Assembly (NCBI GenBank): GCA_029256105.1 | Contig: JAQSYO010000002.1 | Coordinates: 248,001 to 312,000, forward strand | Reading direction: 5' to 3' | Origin: Herbinix sp. | Lineage (GTDB): Bacteria; Bacillota; Clostridia; Lachnospirales; Lachnospiraceae | DNA: 64,000 bases | Part shown: positions 8,431-15,554 of the stretch, piece by piece | Position numbering within the stretch: position 1 is the first letter of the stretch | How the letters are laid out: the number at the start of each line of letters is the position of its first letter | Program-made: the position numbers and the translations under genes | Notes under the pieces: generated by a model | The model's input: the letters and a program-made list of their open reading frames with translations, nothing else | What the model was told of the DNA's origin: nothing | Databases searched by the model: none

Positions 8431-8458
8431 AATGGGTTCCTTATGGAATCCATTTTTT
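8431..8458 (+). terminator. terminator after the chemoreceptor gene
   Basis: A 10-bp stem (8431-8440 with 8445-8454) with one G-T pair and a 4-base loop is followed by a T-run. The rest of 8319-8635 is AT-rich and shows no gene. Confidence 0.75.
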
Positions 8459-8635
8459 ATAAAAATATATATTCAGTTTTTAACACATCAATAAGTATTA
8501 AAGAACTTTTATTACGAATTTCCTGTGAAGTACGATTACCAAAATTTCATCAGCTTTATTCATTCTTTGTATAAGATATCAATAATAATATGGTAAGATA
8601 CCTATTTTATTACTTAACAAAGTTTGGAGGCAGGG

Positions 8636-10372
8636 ATGCGGATTGCAATTTACAGCCGTAAATCAAAATGGACCGGTAAAGGGGAAAGTATAGAAAATCA
8701 ATTAATCATGTGCAGAGAATATGTGATGGCAAACTTTCGGGAGGTGAAGGAAGATAGTATCTATGAATATGAGGATGAAGGTTTTTCCGGTAAAAATACA
8801 CAAAGGCCGCAGTTTCAGAAAATGATCTCCGATCTGCGAAGAGAACATTATGATTATTTGGTTTGCTATAAATTAGATCGTCTGGGGAGAAATCTTACCG
8901 ATCTAGTTAATTTAATAGAGGAACTGAATAAAATGGATACCTCTTTTATCAGTATCAAGGAGAAATTCGATACCTCAACACCAATAGGTAGAGCTATGAT
9001 GTTCTTTACTGGAGTGTTGGCACAGATGGAGAGAGAGCAGATTGCAGAACGTGTCAGAGATAATATGCTAATGTTAGCTAGATCCGGAAGATGGCTTGGT
9101 GGAGCGACACCTCTTGGATTTCATTCAACGAAGGAGGAAGCAATAACCTTTCACAATAAGGTAAAAACGTCGTATCGACTGACCTTGTGCGAGGAGGAGC
9201 TAGAAATGGTCCGATTTATATATCGGGAGTTCTTAGAAAAACAATCCTTATCACAGCTAGATACCTATTTCATACAAAATAATATTAAGACAAGAAAGGG
9301 GAAGGAATATCAGATATCAACAATAAGAGATATCCTTACGAACCCGGTATATTGTACTGCTGATCAAGCTTCCTACGATTATCTGGTTAAACTCGGCTGC
9401 CAGGTATGTATGGAGGAAAGTGAGTTAGATGGTATCCATGGCTTGATTAGCTACGGGAAAACCTCCTCAGCAAAATATAAAAATAAACAAAATGACCCTT
9501 ATGAATGGATTATTGCAGCAGCTAAACACAAAGGAATAATAGGTGGTAAGGACTGGGTAAAAGTTCAGGAGATTTTAGCTAGGAACAAGTTCAAAGGAGA
9601 TAGCTTTCGCAAAGTACAAAATCCTATCTCGCTTTTATCTGGTTTGTTATATTGTAGTTGTGGGTATCCGATGAGACCCAAAAATTATCCCCTGGACCGT
9701 ACAAATGAAGAGGGTGACAGAAGTTTTGCCTATTTATGTTCCCAGAAGGAGAAATCAAACCGTAAAAATTGTGATATACCAAATATTCCTGGAAATAAAT
9801 TGGACCAAATGGTTTGTAAAGAGGTATTAGAATTTGTATGCCCTATTATAAATATCCCTCTAGAGCTAAAGAAAATAGGAGATTGTCTGGAATTGACTAA
9901 GAATAGTATTACCTCTGAAGCGGAGATGCTAAAACATGCGCTAAAGGAAAAGAAAAGCGGAATGAATCAATTGATTGTTAGCCTAAGTAAATCAGATGGA
10001 AATGATAACTTTGTAAAATATATTGAACAGCAGGTTAATCAACTGGATAGGGAGTGTAAGGAGATAGAAGAAAAAATAGAAAGCCTTGCAGGTAACGAAA
10101 AAGGGATTATGGAAAAAAGGATTAAGGAAAAAGAGATTATAGAAAAAGATATTACTGAAAAATGGATTATGGAAGAAGAAACTAGGAAAGAAGAAACTAT
10201 GAAAGAAGAAATTTTGGTAGAAGATAGGATTGAAGAACGGATTGGTTCCTTTCGTAACGCATTTGCTTTCTTATCTCTTCCACAAAAAAGAGATTACCTT
10301 AGAGCCATAATAGAGAAGGTTGTTTGGGATGGTGAAAATGCGCATATTTATATCGGAGGTAAGAAAATATAA
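8636..10372 (+). CDS. large serine recombinase (integrase/excisionase)
   Basis: This 578-residue protein has the full large-serine-recombinase layout. The N-terminal resolvase domain begins RIAIYSRKS, with the catalytic Ser in Y-S-R and the conserved D-R-L-G-R-N further on. A 'recombinase' DNA-binding domain follows (about 150-260). A zinc ribbon has C-S-C-G near residue 340 and two more Cys near 368 and 378. A coiled coil and a short C-terminal domain end the protein. The ATG at 8636 follows GGAGG by five bases; a TTG twelve bases upstream overlaps that site. The gene ends inside the right attachment arm of the element, as is usual when the recombinase acts on its own ends. Its coiled coil contains an expanded charged repeat (see 10098-10215). 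It most likely inserts and removes the element at the ABC ATPase gene. Confidence 0.93.
   Translation: MRIAIYSRKSKWTGKGESIENQLIMCREYVMANFREVKEDSIYEYEDEGFSGKNTQRPQFQKMISDLRREHYDYLVCYKLDRLGRNLTDLVNLIEELNKMDTSFISIKEKFDTSTPIGRAMMFFTGVLAQMEREQIAERVRDNMLMLARSGRWLGGATPLGFHSTKEEAITFHNKVKTSYRLTLCEEELEMVRFIYREFLEKQSLSQLDTYFIQNNIKTRKGKEYQISTIRDILTNPVYCTADQASYDYLVKLGCQVCMEESELDGIHGLISYGKTSSAKYKNKQNDPYEWIIAAAKHKGIIGGKDWVKVQEILARNKFKGDSFRKVQNPISLLSGLLYCSCGYPMRPKNYPLDRTNEEGDRSFAYLCSQKEKSNRKNCDIPNIPGNKLDQMVCKEVLEFVCPIINIPLELKKIGDCLELTKNSITSEAEMLKHALKEKKSGMNQLIVSLSKSDGNDNFVKYIEQQVNQLDRECKEIEEKIESLAGNEKGIMEKRIKEKEIIEKDITEKWIMEEETRKEETMKEEILVEDRIEERIGSFRNAFAFLSLPQKRDYLRAIIEKVVWDGENAHIYIGGKKI
10098..10215 (+). 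repeat. degenerate repeat inside the recombinase coiled coil
   Basis: The DNA is a run of degenerate GAAAAAGGGATTATG-like units of about 15-18 bases. It encodes alternating Lys/Glu with Ile/Met every few residues, such as EKGIMEKRIKEKEIIEKD. It extends the coiled coil between the zinc ribbon and the C-terminal end and probably arose by slippage without breaking the frame. Confidence 0.6.
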
Positions 10373-10401
10373 CTTTCCACTACTTCTCCATCGCATTGCC
10401 G
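10371..10401 (+). other. right attachment junction of the element
   Basis: The element arm begins AACTTTCCACTACTTCTCCAT (10371-10391) and runs through CGCA to the core TTGCCG (10396-10401). The arm is the imperfect inverse of 5620-5640, sharing TTTCCACTA. Right of the core the ATPase coding sequence resumes. Confidence 0.8.
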
Positions 10402-10535
10402 CAGCCGCTTGGACCGACGATTGCAACAAATTCTCCATCCTTCACATGAAAAGAAACATCGAATAGCGCCGGTGTTTCCCCTTCAAGGCTATGATAGGTA
10501 TAACTGATGTGATCGATTTTTAGTAATTCGCCCAT
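10380..10535 (-). pseudogene. N-terminal part of the interrupted ABC ATPase gene
   Basis: From the ATG at 10535, behind GGAGGA, the minus strand encodes a typical start of a NitT/TauT-type ATPase: MGELLKIDHIS, then L-F-D-V-S-F and the first half of Walker A, F-V-A-I-V-G-P-S-G-C-G. Native sequence ends at 10398. The frame then runs five codons (NAMEK) into the element and stops at 10380. The continuation of the gene is at 5615-4968. The 5' end, ribosome binding site and frame are intact, so the transcript start for the whole operon is here, on the far side of the insert. The product as it stands is a useless 51-residue peptide. Confidence 0.88.
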
Positions 10536-10665
10536 AGTATTCCTCCATATTTGGTTATACTGTATTATATGTAAGGACAAATGATAGGTTACATAGGTTC
10601 AGGTGTAGATCAATCTATAGGTCAAATAAACGTTGGATTAATTAATATAAGAATTTGGAATTATG

Positions 10666-10700
10666 TAATTTCAAATTGCAGAATAGTATAATTTCAAATT
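10666..10700. promoter_or_regulatory. paired TAATTTCAAATT sites upstream of the gcv promoter
   Basis: TAATTTCAAATT occurs at 10666-10677 and again at 10689-10700, spaced 23 bp, about two helix turns. The second copy ends eight bases before the -35 element of the glycine operon. Such paired sites suggest a regulator binding one face of the DNA. They lie between the divergent ATPase and gcv genes, so either could be the target. Confidence 0.35.
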
Positions 10701-10707
10701 ACATGTG

Positions 10708-10736
10708 TTGACTTTGAAGAGGCTGCATACTATAAT
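10708..10736 (+). promoter_or_regulatory. promoter of the glycine cleavage operon
   Basis: TTGACT (10708-10713) and consensus TATAAT (10731-10736) are separated by 17 bp. Transcription would start just before the riboswitch. Confidence 0.75.
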
Positions 10737-10758
10737 ATTAGTATAATCGGATGAAGAA

Positions 10759-10936
10759 TTTGGGAGAGATCATAAGCTGTTAGAAAGACTTAAGACGCCG
10801 AAGGGGAATGCAGAAACTCTCAGGCAAAAGGACCAAATTTGGACGATACTCTGGAAAGCGATGATGCACCGACGAAGCAACCTCCGGTAGCTTGAATTTT
10901 TAAGCAGGAGAGAATCTTTCAGGTAAACCAACAGAG
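10759..10936 (+). ncRNA. tandem glycine riboswitch
   Basis: Two aptamers follow each other. The first has GGGAGAGA, then GACGCCGAAGGGG, CTCTCAGGCAAAAGGACC and the closing ACTCTGG. The second has GGAAAGCG, GCACCGACGAAGCAA, and GGAGAGAATCTTTCAGGTAAACC with ACAGAGG at the end. These are the conserved blocks of the gcvT RNA motif. A terminator directly follows, so glycine binding should prevent termination and switch the cleavage genes on, as known for Bacillus. The second aptamer core reads GACGAAGCAA, slightly diverged from the usual GACGG. Confidence 0.93.
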
Positions 10937-10967
10937 GCGTATTGATTTATTCAGTACGTCTTTTTTT
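10936..10967 (+). terminator. riboswitch expression-platform terminator
   Basis: A stem (10936-10945 with 10951-10960, two G-T pairs) with a 5-base loop is followed by seven T. It shares GG at its base with the last riboswitch segment, consistent with competition between aptamer and terminator. A further 150 bases of leader without a gene follow before gcvT. Confidence 0.85.
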
Positions 10968-11116
10968 ATTGCGTAAAAATTTATTTTCCGTTATAAAATT
11001 CTAAAATAAGACGTACATATTTTACTTAACACGTATTCCTGATCTAGGAGAATGCGTGCTGAAAGGCTTTCGTGTCCATATAGAAAAGGAGACGAAAAGC
11101 AGAATAGGAGGTTAGG

Positions 11117-12268
11117 ATGGAAAGGAAAACTCCTCTATATGATTGCCATGTGAAGGCAGGAGGAAAGTTAGTTCCCTTTGCCGGTTATCTATTGCCGGTA
11201 CAATATGAGACGGGAGTAATTACAGAGCATATGGCCGTTCGAACAACAGCGGGCTTATTTGATGTATCCCACATGGGTGAAGTTGTGTTAAAAGGGAAGG
11301 ATGCTTTAAAGAACGTACAACGATTAGTGAGTAACGATTGCAGCCGTATGTATGATGGTCAAGTAAAATACAGCCCGATGTGCAATGAGAATGGCGGTGT
11401 GGTGGATGATCTATTAGTTTACCGACGTAAGGAGGACGATTACCTTATCGTAATTAATGCAGCGAATCGCTTCAAGGATGTGGAATGGATGAAACAACAT
11501 TTAATCGGAGAAGTTGAATTTGAAGACATATCGGATGAGGTAGCACAGCTGGCACTTCAAGGTCCACAGGCTAAGGCAATCTTAAGCAAGTTAGCGGAGG
11601 AGTCACTATTACCGGTTAAGTATTACAGCTTCTCAGAAGGTGTTATGGTTGCAGGTATCTCCTGCTTAGTGTCTAGAACAGGGTATACTGGAGAAGATGG
11701 TTATGAGTTGTATTGTGACAATGAAGATGCACCTAAGTTATGGGATTCCTTATTAGAAGCAGGCAATTACAAAGTTAATGATTTGCCGGAAGAAGGAAAT
11801 ACTTCGATAACTAAGGAAGAAAGTATACCTACACTCTCTATAATTCCCTGCGGTCTTGGTGCTAGAGATACGTTGCGTCTTGAAGCAGCAATGCCGTTAT
11901 ATGGACACGAGATGGACGATACGGTATCACCACTTGAGACAGGTTTGGGATTTGCAGTTAAGCTTGAGAAGGAGGACTTCATTGGCAAAACAGGAATGCT
12001 TGCAAAAGGCGTACCCACAAGAGCTAGAGTTGGATTAAACATCACTGGGCGAGGAATTGCAAGGGAAGCCTGCCCAGTTTATTATAATGGAGAGCAAATT
12101 GGTGCAACCACCTCGGGTACCCACTGTCCGTATCTTGGACGACCGATTGCAATGGCTTTAGTGTCAACGGAGCATAGTGCATTAGGAACCCACGTAGAAG
12201 TTGATGTAAGAGGAAGAAGAATAACTGCAGAGGTTGTGGCGTTACCCTTTTATAAAAGAACGACATAG
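11117..12268 (+). CDS. gcvT: glycine cleavage system T protein (aminomethyltransferase)
   Basis: GcvT takes the aminomethyl group from the lipoyl arm of GcvH, passes the methylene to tetrahydrofolate and frees ammonia. The protein has 383 residues. Family motifs are the start with K-T-P-L-Y-D-x-H, F-A-G-Y near residue 21, the V-S-H-M-G-E block near residue 50, G-Y-T-G-E-D-G-Y near residue 192, and G-A-R-D-T-L-R-L-E-A near residue 251. Between the E-A-G helix and the C-G-L-G-A-R-D motif, where relatives have a few residues, there is an extra stretch of roughly 25 charged residues (about 217-241), which is unusual. The ATG follows AGGAGG. It is the first gene of the riboswitch-controlled operon. 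Confidence 0.97.
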   Translation: MERKTPLYDCHVKAGGKLVPFAGYLLPVQYETGVITEHMAVRTTAGLFDVSHMGEVVLKGKDALKNVQRLVSNDCSRMYDGQVKYSPMCNENGGVVDDLLVYRRKEDDYLIVINAANRFKDVEWMKQHLIGEVEFEDISDEVAQLALQGPQAKAILSKLAEESLLPVKYYSFSEGVMVAGISCLVSRTGYTGEDGYELYCDNEDAPKLWDSLLEAGNYKVNDLPEEGNTSITKEESIPTLSIIPCGLGARDTLRLEAAMPLYGHEMDDTVSPLETGLGFAVKLEKEDFIGKTGMLAKGVPTRARVGLNITGRGIAREACPVYYNGEQIGATTSGTHCPYLGRPIAMALVSTEHSALGTHVEVDVRGRRITAEVVALPFYKRTT

Positions 12269-12398
12269 AATAGAAGCGTAGCAATTTAAGTTCTTTTGAT
12301 GTTATGAATAAAACATCTGACAAAAAGGCATTTCTATCAAGCAGAGTTCCTTAATTAGCGAAATAAAAAATATATTAAATCTTTAGGAGGCTTTTTCA

Positions 12399-12764
12399 AT
12401 GAAAAAAGAATATGTGTTTTCCAAATCCCACGAATGGGTAAAATTTTCAAACGGAACAACAGCAAAAGTTGGTATCTCTGATTATGCACAGGGGCAGTTA
12501 GGTGATTTAGTATTTATCAATTTACCTGAGGTTGGTGATGAGTTAGTAGCAGGAGAAGAGTTTGCAGATGTTGAATCCGTTAAAGCGGTATCCAGTGTAT
12601 ACAGTCCGGTTACAGGTACGGTAAAGGCAGTCAATGAAGAGCTGTTGGATCATCCGGAACTCGTTAATTCAGATGCGGCTGATGCTTGGTTTGTAGAAGT
12701 GGAAGATATCCGTGATCAAGTTGAATTATTATCAGAAGAGGATTATAAAGCACAACTTTCTTAA
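12399..12764 (+). CDS. gcvH: glycine cleavage system H protein
   Basis: GcvH is the lipoylated carrier that shuttles the aminomethyl group between GcvP, GcvT and Lpd. It has 121 residues, close to the usual length. The lipoylation lysine sits in D-V-E-S-V-K-A-V-S-S (residue 66), followed by the S-P-V-T-G turn. The ATG is preceded by AGGAGG. A 130-base gap without a gene separates it from gcvT; gcvPA follows 12 bases downstream. The ligase needed to charge the lysine is encoded in the same operon (lplA). Confidence 0.97.
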   Translation: MKKEYVFSKSHEWVKFSNGTTAKVGISDYAQGQLGDLVFINLPEVGDELVAGEEFADVESVKAVSSVYSPVTGTVKAVNEELLDHPELVNSDAADAWFVEVEDIRDQVELLSEEDYKAQLS

Positions 12765-12776
12765 GGGGGAAATGCA

Positions 12777-14108
12777 ATGGGCACTTATGTACCAAATACA
12801 AGTAAGGAACAGCTGGAAATGCTTCGTGAAATTGGTGTAGAGCATACGCGTGATTTATTTAAAGCAATTCCAGATGCGGTATACCTTGATCGTCCACTAG
12901 AACTTCCGAAGGGATTATCGGAATTCGAAGTTAGGAGAAGAATGACAGAGGTTGCAGGAAAGAATAAAGTGTTCCAATCCATTTTTAGAGGATGCGGAGC
13001 CTACAATCATTTCATTCCCTCAATCGTGAAACAGATTACCTCTAAGGAAGAATTTGTAACAGCTTATACACCTTATCAGGCTGAGATTAGCCAGGGTATT
13101 TTGCAGTCCATATTTGAATATCAGACGATGATATGTGAATTAACCGGGATGGAGGTCTCCAATGCTTCCGTCTACGATGGCGCTACTGCAGCAGCAGAAG
13201 CAGTGATTATGTGTAAGGAACGTCAGAGAAAAAAGGCAATCCTTTCAGAGACTGTTCATCCGGAGATAATAGAGACAATTAAAACCTATTGTACAGGCAC
13301 GGATCTTGAGATCATATTAGTTCCGGTTAAAGATGGTCTGACAGATCTTGAAAAATTAAAAGAATTAATCGATGAAGAAACAGCCTGCGTCTTAATCCAA
13401 CAACCGAACTATTATGGTCAATTGGAGGATGGGGATAGTATTGGTGTAATTACAGCGAATAAGGAAGCAAAGTTTATTGTAAGCTGTAACCCTATCTCCT
13501 TAGGAATTCTAAAAACGCCGATTGAATATGGTGCAGACATTGCAGTAGGGGAAGGTCAACCCTTGGGAATGCCATTATCATTTGGTGGCCCCTATCTTGG
13601 ATTTATGGCAACTACCAAGAAGCTGATCCGTAGTCTTCCTGGAAGAATCGTCGGAGAAACCACGGATAATAAAGGGCGCAGAACCTTTGTATTAACTTTA
13701 CAAGCTAGAGAACAGCATATACGGAGAGAGAAGGCTTCCAGTAATATCTGCTCCAACCAAGCATTATGTGCAATGACGGCAGCAGTATACCTGGATGCAT
13801 TGGGCAAGAAAGGGCTGCAGCAGGTTGCAGAGCTTTCGATGTCCAAGGCACATTATCTAGCTAGTCAGTTATGCGAATTGGACGGCTTTGATTTGGTATA
13901 TGCAGGAGAATATTTTAATGAATTTGTTACTACCTGCAAGGGTAGTGTGGATAAAGTCCTAAGTAAATTAGAGGAACGTGGAATTCTTGGTGGTTATCCT
14001 CTGACTGGGGCGAATAGTGGTCACATTCTCTGGTGTGCAACAGAAATGAATACCAAGGAAGAGATTGACTCCTTAGTTAATATATTAAAGGAGGTGCAGA
14101 GCTTATGA
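12777..14108 (+). CDS. gcvPA: glycine dehydrogenase (decarboxylating) subunit 1
   Basis: This 443-residue protein is the N-terminal half of the split P protein found in Firmicutes and archaea. With GcvPB it decarboxylates glycine using PLP and loads the aminomethyl group onto GcvH lipoate. It begins Y-V-P-N-T, has R-G-C-G-A-Y-N-H-F-I-P near residue 77, the P-Y-Q-A-E-I-S-Q-G block near residue 98, and the glycine-rich loop around G-E-G-Q-P-L-G-M-P. This half does not carry the PLP lysine. GGGGGAA precedes the ATG. Its stop overlaps the start of gcvPB by four bases (ATGA), implying translational coupling of the two subunits. Confidence 0.97.
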   Translation: MGTYVPNTSKEQLEMLREIGVEHTRDLFKAIPDAVYLDRPLELPKGLSEFEVRRRMTEVAGKNKVFQSIFRGCGAYNHFIPSIVKQITSKEEFVTAYTPYQAEISQGILQSIFEYQTMICELTGMEVSNASVYDGATAAAEAVIMCKERQRKKAILSETVHPEIIETIKTYCTGTDLEIILVPVKDGLTDLEKLKELIDEETACVLIQQPNYYGQLEDGDSIGVITANKEAKFIVSCNPISLGILKTPIEYGADIAVGEGQPLGMPLSFGGPYLGFMATTKKLIRSLPGRIVGETTDNKGRRTFVLTLQAREQHIRREKASSNICSNQALCAMTAAVYLDALGKKGLQQVAELSMSKAHYLASQLCELDGFDLVYAGEYFNEFVTTCKGSVDKVLSKLEERGILGGYPLTGANSGHILWCATEMNTKEEIDSLVNILKEVQSL

Positions 14109-15538
14109 AACTAATCTTTGAGAAAAGCACGGAGGGAAGAGGTTGTGATCTGCTTCCTTTATGTGATGTTCCGATAACGAAGCCTTCGGAGAAATTCCTT
14201 CGTAAGAAAGAACTGCATCTTCCCCAGGTATCCGAAACAGAGATCAGCAGACATTATACAGAATTAATGAAACGTACCTTTGGCATCAATAATGGCTTTT
14301 ATCCACTTGGTTCCTGCACTATGAAATACAATCCTAAAATAAATGATGAAATCGCAAAGCTCCCAGGGTTTACAGAGATTCATCCTCTTCAACCACAATC
14401 TTCTATTCAGGGCTGCCTTGAGGTTATGAAGCTGGCCCAGGACAGTTTAAGTGAGATTACCGGCATGGATGCAATTGATTTCCAACCGGCAGCAGGGGCT
14501 CATGGAGAATTTACAGGGCTCAAATTAATATGGGCATACCATCAAGATCGTAAGGATTCAAAAAGAACGAAAATCATTGTTCCGGATTCTGCACATGGTA
14601 CTAATCCGGCAAGTGCGGCAATGGCAGGTTTTTCTGTAATTAATGTGCCCTCCACCAAAGAGGGATATGTTGATACAGAGGAGCTTCGTAAGGTCGTTGG
14701 TGATGATACAGCAGGATTTATGTTAACGAACCCCAATACAATTGGTATGTTTGATGAGAATATTCTTGAGATAACGAAGATCATTCATGATGCCGGCGGT
14801 TTGAATTATTACGATGGTGCAAACCTCAATGCAATCATGGGTATCGCAAGACCGGGAGATATGGGATTTGATGTGGTGCATTTGAATCTTCATAAGACAT
14901 TTTCCACCCCTCACGGAGGTGGAGGCCCTGGCAGTGGGCCGGTAGGCTGTAAGGAGCTTTTAGCGAAATACTTACCTTCACCTCGCATCATCTTTCATGA
15001 GGGTGCTTTTGAGCTGGAGCAAAAAAGAGAAGAGAGCATCGGTAGAGTGAAATCCTTCTATGGTAACTTTTTAGTTGTCGTAAGGGCACTTACCTATATG
15101 CTTACCCTCGGAGGCGAAGGTTTAAGGAGTGCTTCCGTAAATGCAGTACTCAATGCCAATTACATGCAGCAGCTTTTGAAGGATACCTTTGACATACCTT
15201 TTGCAGGTCCTTGCATGCATGAGTTTGTAATATCCTTAGAGAATCTGAAGAAGGAAAAGGGAGTATCCGCACTAGACTTTGCAAAAGCTTTATTAGACTA
15301 TGGCATGCATCCACCAACGATGTACTTTCCTCTGATTGTTCACGAGGCTCTCATGGTAGAACCTACGGAGACAGAATCGAAGGAAACGCTTGAGGCAGCG
15401 GTGGCAGTGTATAAGGAAGTATATGAGGCGGCGATCAATAATCCGGAAGCAATGCATTTATGCCCTTTGAACACACCGGTGGGTCGCCCGGATGAAGTGG
15501 CAGCAGCAAGAAATCCTATGATAAGATATCATTTTTAA
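14105..15538 (+). CDS. gcvPB: glycine dehydrogenase (decarboxylating) subunit 2
   Basis: This 477-residue protein is the C-terminal, PLP-binding half of the P protein. The PLP lysine is in H-L-N-L-H-K-T-F (about residue 264), followed by the glycine-rich stretch P-H-G-G-G-G-P-G-S-G. The G-S-C-T-M-K-Y-N-P motif near residue 68 and D-S-A-H-G-T-N-P near residue 161 are also typical. It starts inside the last codons of gcvPA and needs that protein for activity. Length and motifs are normal; no damage is seen. Confidence 0.97.
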   Translation: MKLIFEKSTEGRGCDLLPLCDVPITKPSEKFLRKKELHLPQVSETEISRHYTELMKRTFGINNGFYPLGSCTMKYNPKINDEIAKLPGFTEIHPLQPQSSIQGCLEVMKLAQDSLSEITGMDAIDFQPAAGAHGEFTGLKLIWAYHQDRKDSKRTKIIVPDSAHGTNPASAAMAGFSVINVPSTKEGYVDTEELRKVVGDDTAGFMLTNPNTIGMFDENILEITKIIHDAGGLNYYDGANLNAIMGIARPGDMGFDVVHLNLHKTFSTPHGGGGPGSGPVGCKELLAKYLPSPRIIFHEGAFELEQKREESIGRVKSFYGNFLVVVRALTYMLTLGGEGLRSASVNAVLNANYMQQLLKDTFDIPFAGPCMHEFVISLENLKKEKGVSALDFAKALLDYGMHPPTMYFPLIVHEALMVEPTETESKETLEAAVAVYKEVYEAAINNPEAMHLCPLNTPVGRPDEVAAARNPMIRYHF

Positions 15539-15554
15539 TAGAAAGAGGTAGCTC

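Larger units (their letters stand above)
5614..10395. mobile_element. 4.78-kb serine-recombinase element inserted in the ABC ATPase gene
   Basis: The two halves of one ABC ATPase gene flank this segment in the same orientation, and the 6-bp sequence TTGCCG occurs at both junctions (5614-5619 and 10396-10401). Removing 5614-10395 joins codon 46 to codon 47 in frame and restores Walker A. The element carries a possible small gene (5735), a chemoreceptor gene (6132-8318) and a large serine recombinase gene (8636-10372) whose stop codon lies in the right end. If the ends are joined as a circle, they form an imperfect palindrome centred on the shared TT: the arms 10371-10391 and 5620-5640 match at 16 of 21 positions in inverted orientation. 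That is the usual look of an attP site for large serine recombinases. No phage structural or conjugation genes are present. The exact crossover point within the core is inferred. Confidence 0.85.

Noticed and set aside
5614-10395. Prophage or conjugative element
   Set aside because: No structural, replication, relaxase or T4SS genes are present; the insert holds only a recombinase, a chemoreceptor and perhaps one small frame.
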